In this document: positions 1 through 10,967 of the stretch, piece by piece
Position numbering within the stretch: the first letter of the stretch is position 1
Layout of the letters: each line of letters begins with the position of its first letter
NCBI GenBank assembly: GCA_024138025.1
Contig: JAMXBD010000970.1
Location: 186,001 to 250,000 of the forward strand
DNA: 64,000 nt
Direction of reading: 5' to 3'
DNA from: Combretum micranthum
Taxonomy: Eukaryota > Streptophyta > Magnoliopsida > Myrtales > Combretaceae
The notes under the pieces: model-generated
Database searches by the model: none
The model's input: the letters and a program-made list of their open reading frames with translations, nothing else
What the model was told of the DNA's origin: nothing
Position numbers and translations under genes: made by a program

Positions 1-770
1 TGGGTTGAAGAACTAGAGAAAGCCTTTGCAGCTAGTGAAGTTCCAGAGAATAGAAAGGTTGACTTAGCGGTTTATATGCTCAAGAAGGATGCAAATAATT
101 GGTGGAGATTGACAAGTCAAGACATGGTGAGACCGATTTCATGGTTTAGATTCAAAGAAGCTTTCTTTCTACAATATTTTCCCAACACGGTCCGAGAACA
201 GATGATTTCAGATGGCTGAGTCTCAGGCAAGGCAATAGAACAGTTGAAGAGTATTATGCAGAGTTTTGTAGATTGCTCAGATTTGCTGGAGGCATATACA
301 ATGATGAAAGGATGAAAGTTCAGAAGTTTCAGATGGATTGAATAAGGAAATCAAGGGAGAAGTTAAGATGTTTCAACTTCCGACTTTATCAGATGCTGTG
401 AACAAAGCGAAGTTGGCAGAACAGATTCAGAATGAAAATAAGACCCAAAGTGATAGAAGAGCTACATTCCTAGGAAAGAGACCCGCACCCTTCACTTCCT
501 ACAAGAAGTATGATAATTATGGCAAAGGGAAGAAACCATTTCCGGGAAGAAATTGAATTTGGGATCTTCTACTAAGACTTCTACTCCCTTCAACACATTT
601 GAGAAGAGATGTCCTAGATGTTTCGGGCCTCATGATCAAATTCAATGTAAGTGGACTCCGGGAGCGTGTTTTGCTTGTGGGAAAGTAGGACACAAAGCTT
701 CAGAGTGTAAGGATCCATGCTACAACCTATTTTCTGTGCCTATTGCAAACAAAGAGGGCATCATATAGCT
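1..770 (+). pseudogene. gag: Degenerate gag with zinc knuckles
   Basis: The first 219 bases translate in frame 1 as the middle of a retrotransposon gag capsid domain (for example DANNWWRLTSQD) and end at TGA 217-219. The same protein resumes in other frames: residues like GNRTVEEYYAEF follow, then a basic stretch at 338-556 and a cysteine-rich segment at 553-768. A good CCHC zinc knuckle, CFACGKVGHKASEC, lies at 667-708, and a second, [12 protein letters not shown], follows in a shifted frame. In the family Gag forms the particle and binds RNA through these knuckles. Several frame changes separate otherwise well-preserved segments. The N-terminus is outside the window. Confidence 0.88.
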
Positions 771-2272
771 AATTGTACAACTAAACCAAAGAATGATGGT
801 CCTAACCCCGGGAAAGGAATGACAGCAGCTAGGATCTTTGCTTTACAACAATGTGAGAAAGCTCCATCGATAGATACTCTAGCAGGTACTATAATGATTG
901 CAAATCATCCAGCATATGCATTAGTAGACACTGGTGCAACTCATGCATGTTTAGCTGAAAAGTTTGTGAATGAGTGTGGTTTGAAATTTGAAGTGTTGAC
1001 TGATAGAGTAATGAGTATTAATACTGCTTTGGGTGTGAAGTCTAGACAGCCTTGTATTTGTAGAGAAGTTAATGTAAGAATTGCTAATAGTGATATGCCA
1101 ATTGATATGATGGTTTTGCCTATGGTTGATTTTGATGCGGTTTTGGGTATGAATTGGTTAAATATGTATAAAGTAATTATAGATTGTAATAAGGCGGAGA
1201 TGAGTTTTGATCTGGAGAGTGGGAAGGTTACTCATGTCTTGGAGAGGAAGAGACCTAAGAGTATGTATACAATGGAGTTATGGGAGAAGACTTCAGAAAC
1301 AGTTGTAAATGGTGAAGAGCTTGATATTGGTGTAGTACCTGTGGTGAGAGACTTTGTAGATGTTTTCCCTGAAGAATTACCTGGGTTACCACCAGATAGG
1401 GAAATTGAATTTGGTATTGAAGTGATTCCGGGAACCACTCCTATATCAAAGGCTCCTTATAGAATGGCTCCTGCGGAATTGAAAGAATTGAAGATTCAGT
1501 TGGAGGAATTGCAAAAGATTGGTTTCATACGACCTAGTATTTCCCCATGGGGTGCTCCTGTTCTCTTTGTGAAGAAGAAAGATGGAAGTCTACGGATGTG
1601 CATCGATTATAGGGAGTTGAATCAAGTTACAATTAAGAATAAGTATCCTTTGCCCCGTATTGATGACTTGTTTGATCAATTAAAAGGAGCGACAGTCTTC
1701 TCAAAGATTGATTTGAGGTCAGGTTACTATCAACTTCGAATTAAACCGGAAGATGTACCAAAAACGGCCTTTCGCACTCGATACGGACATTTCGAATTCT
1801 TAGTTATGCCGTTTGGTTTGACGAATGCCCTGCTGCCTTTATGGATCTTATGAATAGGGTATTCAAGGACTACTTGGATTGGTTTGTGATTGTATTTATA
1901 GATGATATCCTAGTGTATTCGAGAAGTGAAGAGGAACATGAAAAGCATTTAAGTTTGGTTCTTCAAAGGTTGAAGGAAAGGAAGTTATATGCCAAGTTTA
2001 GCAAATGTGAGTTTTGGTTGAAAGAAGTTGCATTTTTAGGACATATTATCACAAAGGATGGGATATCTGTTGATCCTGAAAAGATTAAGGCAGTATTGGA
2101 ATGGCCAAGACCTACCAATGTTACTGAAGTGAGAAGTTTCTTGGGTTTAGCAGGTTATTATCGAAGATTCGTTCAGGATTCTCAAAGATTGCCACTTCCA
2201 TTGACAAAGCTAACCCGGAAGCATATGAGATTTGAGTGGGATGACAATGTGAGAGAAGCTTTCAAGACTTGA
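717..2272 (+). pseudogene. pol: Aspartic protease and reverse transcriptase of pol, frameshifted
   Basis: The retroviral-type aspartic protease is marked by [11 protein letters not shown], with the catalytic Asp codon at 927-929. The reverse transcriptase follows, with the [19 protein letters not shown] and MPFGLTNA motifs. After NA the frame shifts near 1826, apparently through loss of one C in a C run, and the RT continues from 1841 with the catalytic FIDDILVYS (Asp-Asp at 1901-1906). It ends with the [11 protein letters not shown] connection region. A second lesion near 2257 breaks the junction to RNase H. In the family the protease processes the polyprotein and RT copies the RNA. Catalytic residues are present in both domains, so the inactivation seen is by frameshift. 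Confidence 0.95.
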
Positions 2273-2738
2273 AGGAAAGATTAATATCTGCACCTATCTT
2301 AGCTTTACCCGTTAATGGAAAGGAATTCACAGTCTATAGTGATGCTTCAATACAAGGTCTTGGATGTGTTCTGATGCAAGACAACCGAGTGATCGCCTAT
2401 GCGTCTAGACAATTGAAGCCACATGAGAAGAATTATCCTGTGCATGACTTGGAACTTGCAGCAGTGGTTTTAGCTTTGAAATTGTGGAGACATTATTTGT
2501 TTGGAGAAAAGTGTAAGATATTCACAGATCACAAAAGTTTAAGTATATCTTTACTCAGAAAGAATTGAATATGCGTCAAAGAAGATGGCTTGAGTTAATC
2601 AAGGATTATGATGTAGAGATTCTATATCATCCGGGAAAAGCCAATGTGGTAGCCGATGCTTTGAGTAGGAAGAAACAAATGAGTATGGCGACCATGATTA
2701 CGAGTCAAAGAGAAATACAAGAAGATTTGCGAGATTAG
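2269..2738 (+). pseudogene. pol: RNase H domain of Ty3/gypsy pol
   Basis: The segment begins with the RT/RNase H linker and reads VYSDAS, the start of the gypsy RNase H fold with its first catalytic Asp, followed by the DLELAAVV helix and the FTDHKSL strand. Near 2545 a single-base loss shifts the frame. The continuing frame carries the terminal [15 protein letters not shown] motif and runs to a TAG at 2736-2738. In the family this domain removes RNA from RNA-DNA hybrids. It lies between RT and integrase exactly as expected; the integrase frame opens again shortly after. Confidence 0.93.
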
Positions 2739-2759
2739 ATATTGAAGTAACTTTGGACA

Positions 2760-4222
2760 AAGTAGAAGTGATGATTGCAAATTTGACACTCGACCATCTC
2801 TTATGGATTTGATTAAGCAAAGACAACAAGAAGATCTAGAAAGTGTGAAGATAAAAAGTGCGATACAAGAGGGAAGAAGAAAAGAGTTGAGACTTGATGA
2901 AAATGATGTTATCAGATTTGGAAATAGAATATACCAGAGACGGGGAATTGAGGAGAGAAATCTTGAAGGAAGCTCATACAACGGTATATCAATACATCCA
3001 GGGAGTACGAAGATGTATAAGGATCTGAAAAGAATTATTGGTGGAACAATATGAAGAAAGACGTTGCAGAATATGTATCCAAGTGTGTAACATGCCAGCA
3101 AGTAAAGATCGAACATCAAAGACCTGGTGGTGAGTTGCAACCATTATCAATTCCGGAATGGAAGTGGGATGATATAACCATGGATTTTGTGAGTGCATTC
3201 CCTAAGACCCCTGCCAAGAATGAAGTTATATGGGTTATTGTGGATAGATTGACCAAATCATCACATTTTATACCATTGAGAGTCGGGTGTTCATTGGAGA
3301 AAATGGCATGGATTTATATCCGAGAGATAGTGAGACTCCATGGTATTCCGGTATCGATTACATCAGACAGGGATACTCGCTTTGTGAGTCGCTTTTGGAA
3401 GAGTTTACATGAAGCACTTGGTACGAAACTTCAGTTTAGTACGGCTTTTCATCCTCAAACTGACGGGCAATCCGAGAGGACAATACAGATATTAGAAGAT
3501 ATGCTTAGAGCTTGTGCCTTGGATTTTGGAAGAAATTGGGATGATTATTTGCCTCTAGTCGAATTTGCTTACAATAACAGTTATCAGTCGGCAATACAAA
3601 TGGCTCCATATGAAGCACTATATGGAAGAAAATGTCGATCACCTCTCCACTGGGATGAAGTAGGTGAGAAAGCTCTAATTGGTCCAGAATTGATTCAACA
3701 GGCAATAGACAAGATTCAACTCATTAAGCGAAGATTAAAAGTTGCACAAGACCGATACAAAAGTTATGCTGATAAGAGAAGAAGACCGTTGGAATTTGAA
3801 GTTGGAGATCATGTTTTTCTTAGAGTCTCTCCAACCAAAGGAATAATCAGATTCGGTGTTAGAGGAAAATTGAATCCGAGATACATAGGTCCTTTTGAAA
3901 TCTTGGAAAGAATTGGACCATTAGCATACCGGTTAGCATTGCCACCAAATTTATCGGATGTACACAATGTATTCCATGTTTCACAGTTGAGGAAGTGCAT
4001 ATCAGATCCAGATACTGTTATTGACACAAATCAGCCAGAAATTCGACCTGATCTGACCATAGAGGAAAAGCCTATTAAGATTTTGGGAGAATGGATAAAG
4101 TGTTAAGGAACAAGATAATCCCTATGGTAAAGGTTCAATGGAGTAACCAATCCGAGCATGAAGCGGTTTGGGAAGTTGAGAATATGATGAGACAGAAGTA
4201 TCCCGAGTTATTTGAATCATGA
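2760..4222 (+). pseudogene. pol: Integrase with GPY/F module and chromodomain-like tail
   Basis: The zinc-binding N-terminal domain is split by a frameshift near 3032: the histidine half (IHPGSTKMY) lies in one frame and the CVTCQQVK cysteine half in the next. From 3051 the core is open. The DDE triad is present: Asp in MDFVSAFP (codon 3183-3185), Asp in TSDRDTRF (3366-3368) and Glu in GQSERTIQ (3474-3476). The C-terminal GPY/F region (RYIGPFEIL, VFHVSQLRK) follows. Another shift near 4095 separates a terminal segment with VKVQWSNQSEHEAVWE and YPELF, ending at TGA 4220-4222, which fits the chromodomain-like tail of Tekay elements. Integrase inserts the cDNA. Confidence 0.94.
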
Positions 4223-4249
4223 TTGAGGTAAGTTTCGAGGACGAAACTT

Positions 4250-4266
4250 CTTGAAGGAGGGAAGAG
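4250..4266 (+). promoter_or_regulatory. Polypurine tract
   Basis: A purine-rich run, CTTGAAGGAGGGAAGAG, directly precedes TGAAATAG, the inferred LTR start. The preceding TTTCGAGGACGAAACTTC stretch is the usual context just before the plus-strand primer in plant gypsy elements. In the family it primes second-strand DNA synthesis. Confidence 0.8.
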
Positions 4267-6412
4267 TGAAATAGCCATAATTTTAATATATATTAATGCA
4301 TGCTAAATTTGATAATTATATGTGTGTATGTGTTTGAGTGGATTAGTGTGTTTGTAATGTTGGGTGTTATAACATATGTGATTAGATAATATGCTATGGT
4401 AAATATATCTAGGTTGATAGTTTATTCATGTTAGAAATTATCATGTTAGTGTTAATTGTTATTGTAATGAATTATATGTGTTGATTTAAACTTGTTTTAG
4501 GCCTAAATTAGATACTAAACTTAGCAGATTTTTTTACCCTCTTAAGCCCAAATTAAGTCCAACTCAAGCCCAAATAAGGCCCAAGCCTCCAAATCTGCCT
4601 CCTCAAAAGTCAACAACATTAGATAAACATCAAAGTCTAATTGATCATTAGACCTCCAAAACAGAACAAAAAAAGAAAATTCGTAACTCAAGAAGGCCAA
4701 AATTTTCAAGACCCAAATCAAGTTTTCTTGGACTCAACACACCAAAAATCCTTCCCCAAGCCTTATATATACATTGAGGTAAGTTTATTTGATGTTTGAA
4801 TGCTTTATTTCCTCTTAATCCATGAAATATGCATGTGTGTATAATATAAGTAGTTGGATGCTAAATTCTTGTTGAATGTTGTAGAGTTGTTAGGAAAGTT
4901 TAGAATGCTTGAGTTGTTGTAGATAGGTTGTAGTAGGCTTTCATGTGGTTTGGAATTGAAGTGTTGAAGTATGATAAGTATTAGAATTGTTTGAAGTGTG
5001 TAGGTTGGTGAAAGTTGATGAAGAAGAGTTTGATTCATGTAGAGTAGTGTTTGAACTTGTTTGAAGTTGAGGAGTGGAGATCACTCTTGTTTTATGTTGT
5101 TAAATGTATAAGAAGTGTTGTATGAAGTTTGTATAAGGTTTAGGACATGTTAGGAGTTGAGAAAAGTTGAGTTTTGAAGTTAAAACAAAGGAAAAGTGTG
5201 AAAAGTAAGAAACAGGGGACATCACGGGCGAGCTAGGACCTGATATCGTCTGATTTTTGTAAAAAATTCGTCAGGCAAGATATCACGGGCGAGGTAAAGG
5301 GCGTGATTTAGACTGATCATACATTTTTCCTTAGCACGGGCGAACAAAGGGCGTGATTTGGTCTGTGACAAAATTTTTTAAAATCACGGGCGAACAATGG
5401 GGCGTGATCCTCCCCTGCAGCAATGTGTTTTCGTAAATTAATCATAACTTTTTCATACAACTCGATTTAAGTGATTCAAATTGCGTTGGAAAGCTTGAAA
5501 AGAGATCTAAAAGTTTTATGTTTTGAGTTTTTACAAAATAAAAACTTATCAAGGCCGAACTTTCATTTCTTTCCAGCTGCTCCATTTTCCAAATAAAGCT
5601 AAAAACTTATGTTTGATAGTTAATGTAATTTTATGATTAATTATTGAACTTGTATGATGTTGTATGATGATTGTATGACATATATAAGTCATATTATAAC
5701 TTGAATGATTTTAATCAAGATCCTATGATTTCCTAAGCTTTAAACTAGTAGATATAAGCTTGGCTTAGGATAGTATTGTTAATATGATTTGATTTATGTG
5801 AAACAGAGATAGATACTCAGTTGGACACCCTCTTTTGAATTCCGAATCGAATCAGGTACACAATACTTTGATTGATTGTTGCTTAGGATAGGCATATACC
5901 AAATTGATTTTAATCGAAGATTAATAAGAGATATTGAAATTGGTTGTGCTTTACGTCGTTGAATTCGGAACCGGGAAGCAACAACCTTGTCATGATGCAA
6001 TGGCACGGTAGTTTAGGCACTTAGCCCAATTCTTTTCATGATGCAATGACTCAAATCCATGATGCAATGGTGATTTCTTTTATTGGCTAAGTGGGTAGCT
6101 AATAGGGTTAACTGTATCGGTATATCCTCTACTTAGGCTCGGAAGGAAATAATATGTTTCAGTTCATGGTATGGGACCGTTGAACTAATTGATATTATAT
6201 CCGGGATAAGTGGATTATATAAAGGAGTGTGAACCCTAGATGAAGCTATCGTTCTCTATCGGTTAGATATGGAGATATAGGTATCCGGTCTATCTATATC
6301 AACCCCCTGAGCAGCTGCTGTTACTTAGGACTCTTAGAATTCCCAAGCTTGAGTCAGTTTGACTACTCCAATGTTGTTTATTCACTTAACTAAAAGATAA
6401 TGAAGTTGTTAA
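4267..6412 (+). repeat. 3' LTR of the Ty3/gypsy element, truncated
   Basis: The LTR starts with TG immediately after the polypurine tract. A TATATATA box at about 4763-4771 is followed by TTGAGGTAAGT, a context repeated in the related LTR near 50.5 kb. Blocks near 5980-6060 (GGTAGTTTAGGCACTTAG), 6150-6200 and 6295-6345 recur in diverged form at 51.86-52.2 kb, which defines a related LTR family. The resemblance ends near 6412, before the 3' portion present in the other copy, so this LTR has lost its right end. No target duplication can be read. Confidence 0.8.
5224..5408 (+). repeat. Short GC-rich repeated motifs inside the LTR
   Basis: The motif CACGGGCGA occurs four times within about 190 bp. 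Each is followed by a variable stretch containing GGGCGTGAT or a similar pairing sequence. CACGGGCG and GGGCGTGAT are nearly complementary, so each unit could form a short hairpin. The surroundings are AT-rich, so the block stands out. Function unknown. Confidence 0.7.
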
Positions 6413-6703
6413 ATGTACAAGAAGTGTGGTGGTAATGCCTCCTACTCTACCAATTTTCTCTTGTCTTCTTCAACAACAACCTTCACCTCTTTTGGACTAT
6501 CATCCTTTCAATCTCCTCAATCTTTTCACAAACAATTTTCTTCATTGCCTTTTTTTTTCTCATAGTAAACACTCTTCTTTGGTTCCACTTTTACTACCTT
6601 TACCTACTTTAGCCTCTCTTTTTGGTAATAATCTAATGTAAACTTGCATCCCTCATCAACCTTTTCATTAATGCTCGTGTTTGCACTTTATCTCATTTGG
6701 TCT
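6413..6703. other. Unassigned stretch between two LTRs
   Basis: This pyrimidine-rich stretch reads out a short open frame at 6426-6641 with no recognisable motif. The reverse strand is lysine- and glutamate-rich in one frame but has no long open frame. I see no gene here. It begins at the truncated end of the preceding LTR and ends where TGTAAGCCCC starts the next long repeat. Confidence 0.4.
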
Positions 6704-7512
6704 TGTAAGCCCCTAATTTTTAGGGTAATATCAAGTTCAAACCCTAAACTAGAAAGTCAACCGGAGACCTTAAGTCAACCAATTTCTCAGGAAACCCTAG
6801 TAGTTTAGATTCGACAATCCCGTGTTCCTAAACCCATAAGTCAAAATACGAGTGAAGAGTTTAGTTTGGTTCGTAATAATATTAGGATGCTTAAAAAGAT
6901 CATATTAGCGAATTTTCGACCTATTTCGAACCTGATCAAATACAGATTTTGAAAAGCGTGTTCCGAGGCTCAAGATATTAAATATGTGATATTAATACCG
7001 TTAGACTGGTAATTTCATAAGATTTCCAAATATATCAGTTATATAATTTTTCGGGTTATAAAAACTACAATTATAACTTTTTTATCGTATTTTCATTACT
7101 AGCGGTACTTTAAATGTCTAATCTACTTTTTGATTTCTTCCACACTATTCATCAAATACAAGTACCCATAACCTATTTCTTACATCCTTACAACCTATTC
7201 CTACAATTCCATCATTTTCCTTACAATTGACTTTTCCAATACAACTTTTACTACTTAAATTACTTATTTAATTTTGAAACTTACATAGCATACTTATCCC
7301 TCTCTCTCTCTTCCTTGAACCAACACCCCCTTTCCCTCTATTCCTTCTCCAACTTTGTTTTATTTTTCTTTTGTTTAATTAAAGCAAACCCTAATCTCAT
7401 TCCCTATATAAACCCCTTTATGCCTTCATCATTTCATTTTCTTCTTTCTTCATTTTCTCTTTAGAAAATTTTTTTGCAAAACACTCTCCTTCTCCTCTCA
7501 TTGCCGTGACTT

Positions 7513-7550
<38 letters not shown>
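7513..7550 (+). repeat. (TC)n(AC)n microsatellite
   Basis: A TC dinucleotide run passes directly into an AC run, downstream of the TATATAAA box in the long LTR. It is a simple-sequence repeat in what would be the transcribed leader. Confidence 0.95.
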
Positions 7551-8040
7551 TTTTGATTTCTTCAAGTTTTCTTGATCGAAACACTAAATAGGTAATAGAT
7601 CTATATTTCATTATTTTAAAAACATGTAATGGCAAGATCATTCATGTGTGATTCCACTCAAAAATCCCCATAAGCCTTAAGCAAGGGATGTGGAAACACT
7701 TGAATATGAGATCTTTGCCATCACAATGTAGTGGATCTTGTTATTTAAGATTATTTTGCTATTACTTGATAAAACAAGTTATGTTGTTATTATTAATGAT
7801 TTGTACATATATCCATTATCTAATCATATTCACATAGTCATCATAATGTTCATGGATTTATGACTAGTATAATAAACTAGATCTAGTTGTTTTGAGTTCA
7901 TAAATGCATTAGGCTTTTATTTTATGTTCATAATAACTTGTAATAGCATGATGATAGTAAGAAAATATTAGAAAGCTCAAGATCTACTTTAGTTTAAAAA
8001 AAAATGATTTTTGAAAATTCGGACAAAAAAGGAACCCCAT

Positions 8041-8760
8041 TTAAAAAGCTATTTTTCAACTTCAAAATGTGTATTTTACATTAAAAATGAAGGACTTAGG
8101 GAATAGATATCATAAATGAGTGATCTTGATGAGAAAAGCTTAGATCTACTAAGGAATATTTTCAAAACAAGGAAAAGTTTACAAAAGTTATGTTTCAATC
8201 CCAATAACAAGTTTTAAATTCGTAATAAGGGAAGCTTGAAGTGTAAACACCCATTTTTCAACCCTAAAACAAGATTTTTATTAGAAAAATGGAAGCCTTA
8301 AGGAGTATTTTTTATTAGGGAATATTTTTTTGAAAGATTAAATGAGTTTTACAAAAGAAACAATCCCAAATGGAAATTTTAAAATTCAGATTTGAAAATG
8401 ACAACTATTTAAACACCTATTTCCAAATGCTAAAATGATGATTTTCATTAAAAAAAAAAAAATAGAAGTCCTAGGGGATACATGTAATAAAGACCTAATT
8501 TTGACAAGAATAAGAGAGGTTTGTCAAAGTATTATCCTAAAATAAGGAATGGTTTCAAAGAATAGATTAAACAATGTTTTCGTTCTTTCAAAATTTTGTA
8601 AAATTCGTAATTAGGTAAACCATCTATTTAAACATCTATTTTCTAATCCTAAAATGAAGGTTTTTATTAAAATGATGAAGGTATTGGGCATATAGGTCAT
8701 CAAGGTTGAGTTTTGATAAAAGCAAGTGTGATTTTGCAAGAAGAAAACTATTTTCTTAAG
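8041..8760 (+). repeat. Four diverged tandem copies of a roughly 165-220 bp unit within the LTR
   Basis: Four segments starting near 8041, 8241, 8411 and 8631 share the order: TTTAAACAC(C/A)(C/T)AT-like start, a 'CTAAAATGA' block, then 'TTTTATTA', an A-rich run and an 'AGG..TTAGGG' block leading to TGATAAAAGC-like sequence. Copies are strongly diverged but keep order and spacing. They lie wholly inside the long LTR, so this is an internal amplification. Confidence 0.65.
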
Positions 8761-10967
8761 TCTACTAAATTTCAAAAGTTTTGCAATGCAAAAGTTTTTT
8801 AAAAGAATTCTTGGTACTATATCATCAAGAATATATATATAGATAGTTCATCTCATAACCTTCATGACAATAGCTTGTAGGTATTGCATATATACATGAT
8901 GCACTTGGTAGAAACAAAGTTAGGAAAATGATGTCCTATGCATCCTATTTGACATTATCTAAGTACATGAGGAATTAGGATTACCAACACCCATGAATCA
9001 TGCATGATATTGAGTTACATACGTATATAATAGAGTCTTACAAGATATAATCATAGCTAAGTATCTATCAAAGCTTTAGTATGATACTTGGTTTGAAATT
9101 AGGAGTTGAATTGTGGAATGGGGAATTCGTATAGTATTTTATACCCTACTTTTCATAGACCAAATGACCTTGTTTGTTGGAAATAACTCTAAAAATAGAT
9201 AGCTCTCGTCGAATAGGTAGAAATCGGTATATAATATGTGCAATTTTGAGTTAAAATGACCAAGTTATGATCGTTTTAAGTTGGGATTTCCTCTTAGACG
9301 AATTTTGACGAACTTGCTAGAATAGAATTTATAAGTTCATTCAAACTTCATAAAAATACTCATTAGAGTTATTTCTTTTGGTTAGGAGACTTGGGAGACG
9401 GACTAGACCTTCCCGATGACTAGTACGATTAAGTGGATTTTCGTGCCATGGTAATGTGAGTTCACTATCTTTAAATTATATACTTGTGATTATGCTTGTA
9501 GTGTTAGTGGCATTAGAATTAGGGAAAGATAAAAATTTGATTGTGTGTATGTGAGTTCTACTTGGGTGAATCGATGATAAGAATATCGAAATGAGCTTGT
9601 TGTAAATACTTGTATGATTTAGTATAGAATTAAAGTGTCTACCATATCTTTGATCACTCATAAATTGTTAAATTAATATGCCATGATCTTATAATCAATT
9701 TGGCCATGCATACCATATGTGAGTCACATTGCATAAATTATTATACCTTTGTGGGAAGAAGGCATAATAGCTAGGCAACGAGGGGCCTGTAAACTCGAAT
9801 GTTGGCATAGGGGCCGGAATTGAAAATGTGTGTGGGTGGGCACCTGTATCAACCACAATATAAATGAGAAAAAGTGAAATCGTTGGTCGTATGAGCCTGA
9901 AATCCCTAACCCCGAATGGAGGGCGTAAATCCATTCAACATAAGATTTTTGGAAGGTCTTATGTATTGTATGCTCACGTGTTTGTGCATTTTATATGGTT
10001 GTTAATATAACTTGTCTATTATATATATTGTTTGTTGAGCATTTAAATTTAGAAGTGAAACTCACAATGCTCGTAAGCTTACACCCGCATAGTTTCCTGT
10101 TACAGTATGAATATTTATGGCTATCTCGGAGAGGCCACTTTCCTCAGGTATAACTTTTGGAACTTAAGGAGCTTTTTGAAGAAGTCGGGACCTAGATATA
10201 GGCATAGACTTATAGTTGAATCTCCTTCATCGATATATATAATGGTTGTTGTAAGAGACTTTTGAGAACTTAAGAACTCTTAATATTTTGTCGGGGATAT
10301 ACCCCTTAGATCATGTAATAGATTAAATATGGATATAACTGTTATGATTTACATTCTTATTGCTATGTATATCTCCTTAAGCTATTTCGATTCAAAGTAT
10401 GGTTCCTTATATGTTAAACGTGAGCATTGCACCCGGTGTTTAAACTCATGGAGTGACTAAGGTTGTCATACTTGAGTTTAGATATCGAGTATGGCGGACT
10501 GTCCCGTTTAGGGTATCCTTTGAGGCGTGATAGGTCTCATGTCTCTTCTTTTGCAGCTTATCTCATCACATGCTAGCATATTCGGTAAAATTAGAGATGT
10601 CTTCTTTACCTCGATCTGCTTAACCTACTCATAGTAATTAAACAACTCTTTCTTAGGCTCTATATTATCTTTAGTTCTTTACTTAATTATAATATTACGT
10701 TCTGTGTATCTTTATGGAATTCCGATACTATGCACAATTTAATCTTATTTTCTAAATATTTTTCCTGCATAATTAGCAAAATCATCAATATTTTTTTATA
10801 CTTTTTTTTATCATCAAATCTTAGTTAAAAAATACCTAATAAAAGCAGTGCTTAGTATGCTGCTAAGTTATCAAAACCATAAAATAGAGATTTTGGGCAC
10901 TTTGCAAGAGACATGAGCTATCACATTTGCTAGGAGGTATCCCTTTTTGGGCTGTAGAGGTGTTACA

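Larger units (their letters stand above)
1..6412 (+). mobile_element. Ty3/gypsy chromovirus-type retrotransposon, Tekay/Del-like, 5' end outside window
   Basis: The domain order is gag, zinc knuckles, aspartic protease, reverse transcriptase, RNase H, integrase, then a C-terminal chromodomain-like tail. This is the Ty3/gypsy order, and the integrase tail resembles plant Tekay/Del chromoviruses. A purine-rich tract directly precedes an LTR beginning TG at 4267. The coding part is split across frames by roughly seven to nine single-base lesions, so it cannot make a polyprotein. The 5' LTR, PBS and start of gag lie left of the window. The 3' LTR stops being recognisable near 6412, apparently truncated. 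The lineage name is inferred from overall resemblance; the family assignment is secure. Confidence 0.93.
6704..10967 (+). repeat. Probable long LTR (about 4.3 kb), possibly solo
   Basis: The block begins TGTAAGCCCCTAA and ends GGTGTTACA, giving complementary TGTAA/TTACA ends typical of plant Ty3/gypsy LTRs. It contains a plausible promoter, CCCTATATAAACCCC with TATATAAA near 7405-7412, followed by a pyrimidine-rich leader with a TC/AC microsatellite. No long coding frame interrupts it. Sequence near 9700-9950 and 10040-10120 (ACTCACAATGCTCG, AGCTTACACCCG) resembles the downstream part of long gypsy LTRs. No matching target duplication was found (GGTCT versus CTATT), so one or both boundaries may be wrong or the element may be recombined. 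Confidence 0.5.

Noticed and set aside
6704..10967. Target-site duplication for the long LTR
   Set aside because: The flanking bases GGTCT and CTATT do not match and small boundary shifts did not help, so no duplication is claimed.
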